From positions 4,533-16,281 of the forward strand of contig DLSX01000139.1 in the NCBI GenBank assembly GCA_002500765.1: 11,749 nt of DNA. Reading direction: 5' to 3'. The position numbers and the translations under genes were made by a program. This DNA is from Neorhizobium sp. UBA7851. Its GTDB lineage: Bacteria; Pseudomonadota; Alphaproteobacteria; Rhizobiales; Rhizobiaceae. This document shows, piece after piece, positions 1 through 6,859 of this stretch. The notes below the pieces were generated by a model, which searched no databases, was not told the origin of the DNA, and saw only the letters and a program-made list of their open reading frames with translations. Numbering within the stretch: the first letter of the stretch is position 1; every line of letters starts with the position of its first letter.

Positions 1-1442
1 ACGATATAGGCTTCCTGCTCGTGGTAACGGGCGTTGAGAACGTTGAACTTTTCAAAGCCGGTCTGGCGCAGCATGGTGGCCAGAAGTTCGGATTTCTCGA
101 TCGAAGTGGTGCCGACCAGAACCGGCTGGTTGCGCTCGTGGGCCGCCTTGATCTCGAGGATGATCGCCTTGAACTTTTCCTCGAAGGTCCGGTAGACCTC
201 GTCGTCCTCGTCGATACGGGCGATCGGCAGGTTGGTCGGAACCTCGATAACTTCGAGCTTGTAGATATTGCCGAATTCTTCGGCCTCCGTCTGCGCCGTA
301 CCGGTCATGCCGGCAAGCTTGGAATACATGCGGAAATAGTTCTGGAAGGTGATCGAGGAGAGCGTCTGGTTCTCCGGCTGTATCGTCACCTTTTCCTTGG
401 CTTCCAGCGCCTGGTGCTGACCTTCCGAGAAACGGCGGCCCGGCATCATGCGGCCGGTAAATTCGTCGATGATGACGATTTCGTCGTTGCGGACGATGTA
501 GTCCTTGTCGCGGTTGAAGAGCTTGTGGGCCTTCAATGCATTGTTGATGTGGTGGACGATCGCGACATTCTCGACGTCGTAGAGCGATTCACCCTTCAAA
601 AGGCCGGCCTGGCGCAGCAGGTTTTCCAGCTTCTCGGTGCCGACTTCGGAGAAGTTGGCCGAGCGCTGCTTCTCGTCGATCTCGTAGTCTTCTTCCGACA
701 GAAGCGGGATGTAGGTGTCGATCGTCGTATAGAGATCGGAACGGTCGTCCAGCGGGCCGGAAATGATCAGCGGCGTGCGGGCTTCGTCGACGAGGATCGA
801 GTCCACTTCGTCGACGATCGCGTAATTGTGGCCGCGCTGAACCATCTGGCCGCGCTCGTATTTCATATTGTCGCGCAGATAATCGAAGCCGAGTTCGTTA
901 TTGGTCGCGTAGGTGATGTCGCAGGCATAGGCCGCACGACGCTGATCGTCGTCGAGGCCGTGGACGATGACACCGGTCGAAAGGCCGAGGAAACTGTAGA
1001 GGCGGCTCATGATGCCGGCGTCGCGCTGGGCCAGATAGTCGTTGACGGTCACGACGTGAACGCCCTTGCCGGAAAGCGCGTTGAGATAGACGGGCAATGT
1101 GCCGACGAGGGTTTTACCTTCACCGGTCTTCATTTCGGCGATCGCGCCGTCATGCAGGATCATGCCGCCGGTCAGCTGAACGTCGAAGGGGCGCATGCCA
1201 AGCACGCGGCGCGACGCTTCACGCGCAACGGCAAAGGCAGGGATCATGATGTCTTCGAGCGTCTTGCCGTCGGCCAGCATCTGGCGAAATTCGACCGTCT
1301 TGTTGGCAAGCTGTTCGTCGGTCAGCGCCTTGGTCGCTTCCTCGATGGCATTGATCTTGGCAAGGGTCGGCTTATAGCCGCGAACGCGGCGCTCGTTGGC
1401 CGAACCGAACAGTTTGCGGGCGATGCCGCCGAAGCTGACCAT
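1..1442 (-). CDS. secA: Preprotein translocase ATPase SecA (N-terminal half, cut by window edge)
   Basis: SecA is the cytoplasmic motor ATPase that pushes unfolded preproteins through the SecYEG channel. The minus strand reads an open frame of about 480 residues from the ATG at 1442 to the window edge; the full protein is usually about 900 residues, so the C-terminal half lies outside. It starts MVSFGGIARKLFGSANERR, typical of the family. Visible landmarks are a Walker A motif (MKTGEGKT, about residues 104-111), a DEVDSILVDEARTPLIISG block (about 211-229, Walker B and the start of the preprotein cross-linking domain), and the start of the second nucleotide-binding fold (VLVGTTSIEKSE, near the window edge). 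The ATG at 1442 is chosen because AAAGGA lies a few bases upstream and the N-terminus matches the family; an in-frame ATG at 1472 has no such support. It diverges from the parvulin gene. Family assignment is very secure. Confidence 0.97.
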   Translation of the reverse strand, partial: MVSFGGIARKLFGSANERRVRGYKPTLAKINAIEEATKALTDEQLANKTVEFRQMLADGKTLEDIMIPAFAVAREASRRVLGMRPFDVQLTGGMILHDGAIAEMKTGEGKTLVGTLPVYLNALSGKGVHVVTVNDYLAQRDAGIMSRLYSFLGLSTGVIVHGLDDDQRRAAYACDITYATNNELGFDYLRDNMKYERGQMVQRGHNYAIVDEVDSILVDEARTPLIISGPLDDRSDLYTTIDTYIPLLSEEDYEIDEKQRSANFSEVGTEKLENLLRQAGLLKGESLYDVENVAIVHHINNALKAHKLFNRDKDYIVRNDEIVIIDEFTGRMMPGRRFSEGQHQALEAKEKVTIQPENQTLSSITFQNYFRMYSKLAGMTGTAQTEAEEFGNIYKLEVIEVPTNLPIARIDEDDEVYRTFEEKFKAIILEIKAAHERNQPVLVGTTSIEKSELLATMLRQTGFEKFNVLNARYHEQEAYI

Positions 1443-1560
1443 GCGAATGGTCCTTTCTGATCTCAGTGCCATGGGATTGCCGGTCGGAAAACAAACGGTT
1501 CCGGTGCCGGCAAATTGACCCGTTACGCCCGGAAACTCTTCTGGACGCGAAGTTGCGTGA

Positions 1561-1589
1561 CAGATAAGAGGGGGTCCGAATTATGTCAA
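1561..1589 (-). promoter_or_regulatory. Probable housekeeping sigma promoter for secA
   Basis: On the minus strand TTGACA (1589-1584) is followed after exactly 17 bases by TATCTG (1566-1561). Shifted by one base this also fits the alphaproteobacterial consensus CTTGAC-N17-CTATAT, with GTTGAC and TTATCT. The -35 box is perfect and the -10 box moderate. It would give a secA leader of roughly 110 bases. I saw no equally good promoter for the divergent parvulin gene in the same gap. Confidence 0.6.
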
Positions 1590-1686
1590 CGGTTGCGGCC
1601 GATACACTATGGCCACATTCCGGTGTTTGTGAAGGATTCAGGCCGGATCCAAACCCAGAGACCGGCATCCATGCGAAAGGTAACTT

Positions 1687-2583
1687 ATGTTGCGTCACAA
1701 ACTTCTCGTCACGGCAGCACTTGCAGCCGCGATCTCGTTCCAGGCTCCTGCCTTCGCGCAGGAAGACAAGGTCGTTGCCAAGGTCGGCACGCTCGAGATT
1801 ACCCAGTCGGAACTTGATCTTGCGGTTCAGAACCTCGACCCGCAGCTTGCCCAGCTGCCGGACGAGCAGAAGAAGGTCGCAGCCCTTTCCGGCGCGATCG
1901 ACGTCAAGCTTCTCGCCAGCGGTGCGCTTGCCGAAGGCGTCGACAAGACCGACGACTTCAAGAAGCGTATGTCCTATATCGGCGATCGCGAGCTGCATAA
2001 CGCCTTTTTCCGCAAGCATGTCGTCGAAGCCACGACCGATGAAGAGGTCAAGGCACGTTACGACAAGGAAATCGCCGCTCTTCCGAAGCAGGAAGAAGTC
2101 AAGGCCGCTCACATCCTGGTGAAGACCGAGGATGAAGCCAAGGCAATCATCGCCCAGCTGGACAAGGGTGAGGATTTCGCCAAGATCGCCAAGGAAAAGA
2201 GCCAGGATTCCAACAAGGATGACGGCGGCGATCTCGGCTGGTTCGGTCCGGGCCGCATGGTTCCTGAATTCGAGGAAGCTGCTTTCGGCCTCGAAAAGGG
2301 CGCCTATACCAAGACCCCGGTGAAGAGCCAGTTCGGTTTCCACGTCATCAAGCTGGAAGACAAGCGCGATGCGCCGCCGCCGGCTTTCGAACAGGTTCAG
2401 GATCAGGTCAAGCAGCTCGTCATGCGTGACAAGTATGTGGCCATTCTGGAAAAGGCCAAGGCCGATCAGAAGGTAGAGATCACCGACGAAGCCCTGAAGA
2501 AGGGTTATGAGGAAGTCGGCAAGATGCAGGACGGTGCGGCTGACGCGGCTGTTCCGGTCGAAGCGCCGGCTGCCAAGCCTTGA
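1687..2583 (+). CDS. Secreted parvulin-type peptidyl-prolyl cis-trans isomerase
   Basis: The 298-residue product should isomerise prolyl bonds and act as a folding factor in the periplasm. It begins with a signal peptide (basic MLRHK, hydrophobic stretch, then APAFA before Gln25). A helical N-terminal region (about 25-135) resembles the chaperone arms of SurA/PrsA-like proteins. One rotamase domain follows at about 137-227, with the hallmarks AAHILVKTEDEAKAI, GGDLGWFGPGRMVPEFEEAAF and SQFGFHVIKLED. The C-terminus is a short Ala/Pro-rich tail. AAAGG six bases before the ATG supports the start. It diverges from secA, so export motor and periplasmic folding factor share an upstream region; a functional link is inference. 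Rhizobial genomes often annotate such proteins simply as peptidylprolyl isomerase, and I cannot say whether it is the SurA equivalent. No lipobox is seen, so it is soluble rather than a lipoprotein. Confidence 0.93.
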   Translation: MLRHKLLVTAALAAAISFQAPAFAQEDKVVAKVGTLEITQSELDLAVQNLDPQLAQLPDEQKKVAALSGAIDVKLLASGALAEGVDKTDDFKKRMSYIGDRELHNAFFRKHVVEATTDEEVKARYDKEIAALPKQEEVKAAHILVKTEDEAKAIIAQLDKGEDFAKIAKEKSQDSNKDDGGDLGWFGPGRMVPEFEEAAFGLEKGAYTKTPVKSQFGFHVIKLEDKRDAPPPAFEQVQDQVKQLVMRDKYVAILEKAKADQKVEITDEALKKGYEEVGKMQDGAADAAVPVEAPAAKP

Positions 2584-2592
2584 TGTGAACAA

Positions 2593-2614
2593 TGAGGGGG
2601 CGTTGGCCCCCTCA
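2593..2614 (+). terminator. GC-rich hairpin just after the parvulin gene
   Basis: A perfect 9-bp stem (TGAGGGGGC / GCCCCCTCA) with a 4-base loop (GTTG) begins ten bases after the parvulin stop codon. Its position and strength suggest a transcription terminator or an mRNA 3'-end stabiliser. No run of T follows, so a classical intrinsic terminator is not proven. It could also be the left edge of the palindromic element that follows. Confidence 0.45.
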
Positions 2615-2617
2615 CTT

Positions 2618-2775
2618 GCAATTTCTGAAACTTAGCCTTCGGCTAAGATTTCGAAATTGCTTTCTCTCCCACAAGGGGAGAGATACCGATGCCGCGAGCT
2701 CGGCACCCTACCTCTCCCCCTTGTGGGAGAGGATACAAAATCAAGACCTTAGCCGAAGGCTAAGTCTTAGATTTT
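2618..2775. repeat. Mosaic palindromic intergenic element (three nested hairpins)
   Basis: Three imperfect inverted repeats sit side by side. The left hairpin spans 2618-2660: GCAATTTC pairs with GAAATTGC, and inside it CTTAGCC-TTC-GGCTAAG. The central one pairs CTCTCCCACAAGGGGAGAG (2664-2682) with its near-complement at 2712-2731, which has one extra base, and encloses a small TGCCG/CGGCA stem. The right one (2737-2775) pairs AAAATC with GATTTT around CTTAGCC-GAA-GGCTAAG. The CTTAGCC/GGCTAAG core thus occurs in both flanks, which gives the whole element a roughly symmetrical build. It resembles the mosaic palindromic elements (such as the RIME class) known from rhizobial intergenic DNA; that identity is from memory. 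It has no coding content and lies between the parvulin gene and argJ. Confidence 0.8.
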
Positions 2776-2847
2776 GTTGGTGAGGGGATCGCGTCATTAC
2801 ACGCCGCCAACGATCGCCCGACCACATTTATCAGCAGGTCCCGTCAT

Positions 2848-4089
2848 ATGTCCGCTTCCGTCTCCCCGCTCGCACCGAAATCCTATCCTGAAATGCCTTT
2901 GGTCCGCGGCGTGCGGATGGCAACTGCTGCTGCCGGCATCAAGTACAAGGGCCGCACCGATGTGCTGCTGATGGTTTTCGACAAGCCCGCGGCGGTTGCC
3001 GGCGTGTTCACCAAGTCGAAATGTCCTTCTGCCCCGGTCGATTTCTGCCGTTCGAACCTTTCGCATGGTGTGGCTCGTGCTGTCGTCGTCAACTCGGGCA
3101 ATGCGAATGCCTTTACCGGCATCAAGGGCAAGGCTGCGACGGCGCTGACGGCGAAGTCCGCATCCGAAGCGGTCGGCTGCGGTGAAAACGAGGTGTATCT
3201 GGCTTCCACGGGCGTGATCGGCGAGCCGCTCGACGCCACCAAGTTCGCCGGCGTGCTCGGCGACATGAACAGGACCGCCAACGGCGATTTCTGGCAGGAA
3301 GCGGCCAAGGCGATCATGACCACCGACACCTATCCGAAGGTCGCGACCCGTACCGCCGAGATCGGCGGCGTCAAGGTGACGATCAACGGCATTGCCAAGG
3401 GCGCCGGCATGATCGCGCCCGACATGGCGACGATGCTGTCCTTCGTGGTTACCGATGCCGACATTTCCTCTGCCGCTCTGCAGTCGATGCTGTCGGCCGG
3501 TGTCGAGCCGAGCTTCAATTCGATGACGGTGGACAGCGACACATCGACCTCCGACACGCTGATGCTGTTTGCCACGGGTGCTGCTGCCGCCGATGGCCAG
3601 ACGCAGATTTCCGACGCCAATGATCCGGCGCTCGCCTCCTTCCGCGACGCGCTGAACGCTCTTTTGAAGGACCTGGCGATCCAGGTTGCCCGTGATGGCG
3701 AGGGCGCCACCAAGATGCTTGAAATCACCGTCACCGGTGCGGAAAGCGATGCTGCGGCCAAGACGATTGCGCTGTCGATCGCCAATTCGCCGCTGGTCAA
3801 GACGGCTGCCGCCGGCGAAGACGCCAACTGGGGCCGTATCGTCATGGCCGTCGGCAAGGCCGGCGAGGCTGCCGACCGCGACAAGCTGGCCATCTGGTTC
3901 GGCGACATTCGCGTTGCCGTCAATGGCGAACGTGATCCTTCCTATTCGGAAGAGGCGGCATCTGCGGTGATGAAGAAGCAGGACATTCCGGTGAAGGTCG
4001 AACTCGGCCTCGGTTCGGGCAAGGCAACCGTCTGGACCTGCGACCTGACCAAGGAATATGTCGCCATCAACGGCGATTACCGGAGCTGA
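2848..4089 (+). CDS. argJ: Bifunctional glutamate N-acetyltransferase / ornithine acetyltransferase ArgJ
   Basis: ArgJ moves the acetyl group from N-acetylornithine to glutamate in the cyclic arginine pathway; many members also make N-acetylglutamate from acetyl-CoA. The 413-residue product has the usual family length. It contains the oxyanion/substrate segment ARAVVVNSGNANAFTG (about 76-91), EVYLASTGVIGEPL (about 115-128), and the self-cleavage site in KGAGMIAPDMATMLSFV, where the precursor is expected to cut between Ala194 and Thr195 so that Thr195 becomes the nucleophile of the beta chain. The C-terminus ends in TKEYVAINGDYRS, as in the family. The ATG at 2848 gives the familiar rhizobial N-terminus; only a weak CAGG-type ribosome site precedes it. 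Its stop overlaps the next gene by one base (TGATG), indicating an operon with the GNAT and MutT genes. Whether this enzyme is mono- or bifunctional cannot be read from sequence alone. Confidence 0.96.
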   Translation: MSASVSPLAPKSYPEMPLVRGVRMATAAAGIKYKGRTDVLLMVFDKPAAVAGVFTKSKCPSAPVDFCRSNLSHGVARAVVVNSGNANAFTGIKGKAATALTAKSASEAVGCGENEVYLASTGVIGEPLDATKFAGVLGDMNRTANGDFWQEAAKAIMTTDTYPKVATRTAEIGGVKVTINGIAKGAGMIAPDMATMLSFVVTDADISSAALQSMLSAGVEPSFNSMTVDSDTSTSDTLMLFATGAAAADGQTQISDANDPALASFRDALNALLKDLAIQVARDGEGATKMLEITVTGAESDAAAKTIALSIANSPLVKTAAAGEDANWGRIVMAVGKAGEAADRDKLAIWFGDIRVAVNGERDPSYSEEAASAVMKKQDIPVKVELGLGSGKATVWTCDLTKEYVAINGDYRS

Positions 4090-4868
4090 TGCGGGTGATG
4101 GCGGCATCATCCGTAGAACCAGATCTCCCACTGGTCCGCAGGCTTGAAGCCGTCGGATTTCGCGCATGGCCTGCTGCCTCCGTCGTTTATGACGGCAGCT
4201 GGCAGGTGCGGCTGACCGGCGGGCATCCGTCGAAACGGGTCAACTGTGTGGTTCCGCTCGATCCCTCCGACCATCGGGATCTCGATCTCAGGCTGGCAAA
4301 GGCCGCCAAGCGTTTTGCGGATTACGGCCGGACGCTGGTGCTCAGGGAAACCCCGCTCGCGCCGCCCGCCATGATCGAGCACCTGGAGCGCACCGGCTGG
4401 GACGTCTTCGAGACGGCGGATGTGATGACGGTGGACCTTTCCCGGCTGGAATTGCCCGATACGCTCGATTATCTGCCGAGCCACGATATCGGGCGTTTTG
4501 CCGACGCCTGCCTCTCCGTTGCCGGCGACGACCCGGCGCTGAAGCCGGCGCTTGCCGAGATCCTGAGCGCCATCAAGCCGACATCCGGCTTCTTCATGAA
4601 GCAGGATCCCGGCAACGGCGCCGTGGCGACCGTGCTCTGCGTGCAGGATAACGATCTGGCCGGCATTCTGTCGCTCACCGTCGCACCGTCTCATCGCCGC
4701 GAACGGGTCGGGACCGACATGCTGTCCTCGGCATTGCGCTGGGCCCGGATCAGCGGTGCGAGAACCGCCTGGCTTCAGGTCGAGGCAACCAACGAGGCCG
4801 CCATCGCGCTCTATCACCGGTTCGGATTTACCAAGGCCTATTCTTATCGTTACTGGCGGAAATCATGA
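4089..4868 (+). CDS. GNAT-family N-acetyltransferase
   Basis: The 259-residue protein ends in a GNAT domain. The acetyl-CoA binding segment is SLTVAPSHRRERVGTDMLSS (about 195-214), followed by WLQVEATNEAAIALYHRFGF (about 228-247), the standard GNAT beta4-alpha3 and motif B region. The N-terminal half (about 10-120), rich in charged residues, is a second, weakly conserved region that may be a degenerate GNAT fold; this is inference. The substrate is unknown. The start at 4089 overlaps the argJ stop by one base; an internal ATG at 4098 is a possible alternative. The stop overlaps the mutT start by four bases (ATGA). This tight packing between argJ and mutT suggests co-translation, and adjacency to another acetyl-transfer enzyme may be coincidental. 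Confidence 0.88.
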   Translation: MRVMAASSVEPDLPLVRRLEAVGFRAWPAASVVYDGSWQVRLTGGHPSKRVNCVVPLDPSDHRDLDLRLAKAAKRFADYGRTLVLRETPLAPPAMIEHLERTGWDVFETADVMTVDLSRLELPDTLDYLPSHDIGRFADACLSVAGDDPALKPALAEILSAIKPTSGFFMKQDPGNGAVATVLCVQDNDLAGILSLTVAPSHRRERVGTDMLSSALRWARISGARTAWLQVEATNEAAIALYHRFGFTKAYSYRYWRKS

Positions 4869-5275
4869 GCGAACCGAAAAAGCTGCTTCTCGTTTCGGCC
4901 TGCGCGCTGATCGATGCCGATGGCCGTATCCTCTTGGCCCAGCGGCCCGAAGGAAAGTCGCTGGCAGGGCTGTGGGAGTTTCCGGGCGGCAAGGTCGAGC
5001 CCGGTGAAACGCCGGAAGAGACCCTGGTGCGGGAGCTTCAGGAAGAGCTCGGGATCACGACCAAGGTGCCCTGCCTTGCGCCGCTCACCTTCGCGAGCCA
5101 CATCTACGAGACGTTTCATCTGCTGATGCCGCTCTATGTCTGCCGCCGGTTCGAGGGCATTCCGACCGGGCGCGAGGGGCAGCAGATCAAATGGGTGAGG
5201 CCGAATGCGCTTCGCGACTACCCCATGCCGCCGGCCGATGAGCCTCTGATCCCGATCCTCCAGGACCTGCTTTAA
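4865..5275 (+). CDS. mutT: MutT-type Nudix hydrolase (8-oxo-dGTP diphosphatase)
   Basis: This 136-residue protein should hydrolyse oxidised nucleotides such as 8-oxo-dGTP to the monophosphate, removing mutagenic precursors from the cytoplasmic pool. The Nudix box is complete: G42, E48, then REL-QEELGI at 56-64, fitting GX5EX7REUXEEXGU, with the metal ligands E57, E60 and E61 present. The preceding LAQRPEGKSLAGLWEFPGGK (about 24-43) and the C-terminal IKWVRP and ADEPLIPIL are typical of MutT. The ATG lies inside the stop of the GNAT gene (ATGA), so it is probably translationally coupled to it. Length is normal. Other Nudix substrates are possible, but the flanking residues favour MutT. Confidence 0.93.
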   Translation: MSEPKKLLLVSACALIDADGRILLAQRPEGKSLAGLWEFPGGKVEPGETPEETLVRELQEELGITTKVPCLAPLTFASHIYETFHLLMPLYVCRRFEGIPTGREGQQIKWVRPNALRDYPMPPADEPLIPILQDLL

Positions 5276-5306
5276 ATAAGATTAGAGCCGTCGGATTTAT
5301 CTCGCG

Positions 5307-5321
5307 TTAACATTTCGTTCA
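5307..5321 (+). promoter_or_regulatory. Possible CtrA-like site (TTAA-N7-TTCA)
   Basis: The 103-base gap after mutT contains TTAA (5307-5310), seven bases, then TTCA (5318-5321). This differs by one base from the full CtrA box TTAA-N7-TTAA of alphaproteobacteria. CtrA is known to control the pilin gene in Caulobacter, which makes the position upstream of a pilin locus suggestive. A site this short can occur by chance. Confidence 0.25.
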
Positions 5322-5378
5322 ACGGATTCTGGCATCTTTGTGGCCAGGCACGTAATGATCTGACGAGGCTTCAGGGGA

Positions 5379-5699
5379 ATGGACGACCAGTTCTGGAAAA
5401 CTGTGCGCGATCGCCAGCGGGCAACGTACAGGTCCGGCAAGACCGGCGCGCTCAACATCGCGCTGCTTTTCGGAACAGCCGCGATTGCCCTGTCGCTGAT
5501 CGTGACGCCGATGCTGGCGGAACGGTCGGACCAGAAACGCCTTGCGCATGTGCAGGAAGACTTCGACATGCTGACGACGGGATCGATCAAGCCCGCCGAA
5601 AGCGGCTCGAAGCAATACACAATCCGCAGGAGCGTTCTGCAGGAGACGCCCGGTTCGGTTTGCATCGTTCAGGGTTACGGAGCGGATGGGGGTTGCTGA
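5379..5699 (+). CDS. Small single-pass membrane protein of unknown function
   Basis: The 106-residue product has a basic N-terminus (about 1-21), one hydrophobic membrane segment (about 24-47, ALNIALLFGTAAIALSLIV), and a hydrophilic tail predicted on the outer side of the inner membrane. The tail contains DMLTTGSIKP and ends in YTIRRSVLQETPGSVCIVQG, closing on a terminal Cys, so a Cys-Cys pair (near 94 and at 106) could form. I recall similar short, TGSI-containing proteins from rhizobial genomes but cannot name a function. The start is fixed because an in-frame stop lies just upstream; AGGGGA sits unusually close to the ATG. It precedes the Flp pilin gene by 54 bases on the same strand, so a role in pilin export or anchoring is possible but unproven. 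Confidence 0.75.
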   Translation: MDDQFWKTVRDRQRATYRSGKTGALNIALLFGTAAIALSLIVTPMLAERSDQKRLAHVQEDFDMLTTGSIKPAESGSKQYTIRRSVLQETPGSVCIVQGYGADGGC

Positions 5700-5742
5700 A
5701 CCGCTCCGGGCATGATCCCGACTTTTCCAACGGTTAGATTCC

Positions 5743-5747
5743 AAGGA
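5743..5747 (+). promoter_or_regulatory. Ribosome binding site that sets the pilin start
   Basis: AAGGA stands six bases before the ATG at 5754. A longer in-frame reading from 5712 would add 14 residues and would lie in sequence resembling a rhizobial intergenic repeat, so the shorter start is preferred. Confidence 0.75.
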
Positions 5748-5753
5748 CGACCG

Positions 5754-5924
5754 ATGCGCCTGTTCCGCAGCTTCATCAAGGATATCAGCGGTGCAACGGC
5801 TGTCGAATACGGCCTGATTATCGCCGTCATCGGCATCACGTTCGCCGCGGGGCTCAGCAACTATTATGGCGCGATGAACAACATGTTCTTTGGTCTTTCC
5901 AGCACCTATATCAACGCCCGGTAA
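5754..5924 (+). CDS. Flp/Fap-type prepilin (Tad pilus subunit)
   Basis: This 56-residue protein is a type IVb prepilin of the Flp family, the subunit of thin Tad adhesion pili. It shows the family layout: a short basic leader (MRLFRSFIKDISG), cleavage after Gly13, then ATAVEYG with the conserved Glu at +5 and Tyr at +6, and a hydrophobic helix (LIIAVIGITFAAGL, about 21-34) that forms the pilus core. The mature form would be about 43 residues. A prepilin peptidase of the TadV/CpaA type would process it, but neither that nor any Tad assembly gene is in this window, so the pilin is either an orphan copy or lies apart from its machinery. The ATG at 5754 has a good ribosome site. Its stop is only six bases from the end of the convergent methyltransferase gene. 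Confidence 0.92.
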   Translation: MRLFRSFIKDISGATAVEYGLIIAVIGITFAAGLSNYYGAMNNMFFGLSSTYINAR

Positions 5925-5930
5925 TCCGGC

Positions 5931-6806
5931 CTATCCGTCCAGGTTTTTCAAGGCATCTGCAAGGCGAACCTTGGCGGAGCCCGGCTTCAGCGGCTTTTGC
6001 TGGCTGTCGTGAGGCGCCCAGCCGGAGACGTAGATGATCGAGAACGTCGCCCTGATGCGGCCATCGGGATCCGAATAACGCTCCGCATAGATTTCCGCGG
6101 CTCTCAGGAAAAACGCCCGCCCAAGCGGTTTGCGGCTGCGCCCTTTGAGCGGGTTGGCCATGCCCATGGCACGCAGGTCGCGCATCAGCGGAAACAGGCT
6201 GTCATAGCGCACCGTATAGGTCTCGGCATCGACGACCGGCAGGGCAAAGCCCGCCCGCTGGAGCAGGCCGCCGATATCGCGCACATCGGCGAAAGGGATG
6301 ACACGGGGGCTTGCGCCGCCGGTCAGTTCGGCTTCGGCTGCGAGCAGGACATCGCGCAATTCGGCAAGCGTTCCCGCACCGGGAATGGCGGCAAGGAGCA
6401 AGCCGTCCGGCTTCAGCGCGCGGCGGATGCGCACCAGCGCGCCCGGCATGTCGTTGACCACATGCAGCGCCATCGGGGACAGCACGAGATTGACCGATGC
6501 CGGCTCGATCGGCACGTCATCGAGCGTGGCCGGCAGGATGTGCTCCCCGGCATTGGCGAAGCGCTCGCTGGTTTCGGCGCGCTGGATCATGTCGATCTTG
6601 CCGGTTGCCACGGCCTTCTGCGCGGCGATGCCGGTGCCTCCATGCAGTTCGACGGCCAGAGGAAATTGCCGTTCCACGACCGAGAGCCGGTCGGCCATTT
6701 CGCCTGCTGCAAGATCAAGCAGGAAATCCGCATTGGCGGTGCGATTTGCCAGGGCGCGTTCGCGGCGGCTCGCCAGCAGGTCTTCGTCGAAGATCAATTC
6801 CATCAT
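5931..6806 (-). CDS. SAM-dependent methyltransferase, NDUFAF5/BioC-like
   Basis: The protein of about 291 residues is a class I SAM-dependent methyltransferase-fold protein. The N-terminus (ELIFDEDLLASRRERAL) matches the alphaproteobacterial group related to mitochondrial NDUFAF5, a complex I assembly factor, and more distantly to BioC. The SAM-binding motif I is unusual, AVELHGGTG rather than a clear DxGxGxG, while later parts (NLVLSPMALHVVND, RRALKPDGLLLAAIPG) are standard. The C-terminal region (GRAFFLRAAEIYAERYSDPDGRIRATFSIIYVSGWAP) is typical of the group. The exact reaction is not known; a role in respiratory complex I maturation is inference from the family. Start choice is uncertain: GTG at 6812 or 6809, or ATG at 6806 or 6803, with only a weak GAG ahead. 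It is head-to-head with comF and convergent with the pilin gene. Confidence 0.87.
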   Translation of the reverse strand: MMELIFDEDLLASRRERALANRTANADFLLDLAAGEMADRLSVVERQFPLAVELHGGTGIAAQKAVATGKIDMIQRAETSERFANAGEHILPATLDDVPIEPASVNLVLSPMALHVVNDMPGALVRIRRALKPDGLLLAAIPGAGTLAELRDVLLAAEAELTGGASPRVIPFADVRDIGGLLQRAGFALPVVDAETYTVRYDSLFPLMRDLRAMGMANPLKGRSRKPLGRAFFLRAAEIYAERYSDPDGRIRATFSIIYVSGWAPHDSQQKPLKPGSAKVRLADALKNLDG

Positions 6807-6859
6807 CACCACTCGATTATGCTTCGCTAAGGCGCTCTCTCTCGCCTATTGTCAAGTTT

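Noticed and set aside
21..1460. Long plus-strand reading frame of 479 codons
   Set aside because: It lies opposite secA, which is certain; composition is that of an antisense shadow in GC-rich DNA.
1372..2592. Minus-strand reading frame of 406 codons
   Set aside because: It runs across the secA start and promoter and fully opposite the parvulin gene; no family features.
2797..4167. Minus-strand reading frame of 456 codons
   Set aside because: Antisense to argJ, rich in His/Arg/Gly as expected of a shadow.
5700..5740. CCGGGCATGATCCCGA stretch resembling a common rhizobial intergenic repeat
   Set aside because: Only one arm is present and no inverted partner was found nearby, so it is not called as a repeat.
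5997..6830. Plus-strand reading frame of 277 codons
   Set aside because: Shadow of the methyltransferase gene, with no ribosome site and no recognisable motif.
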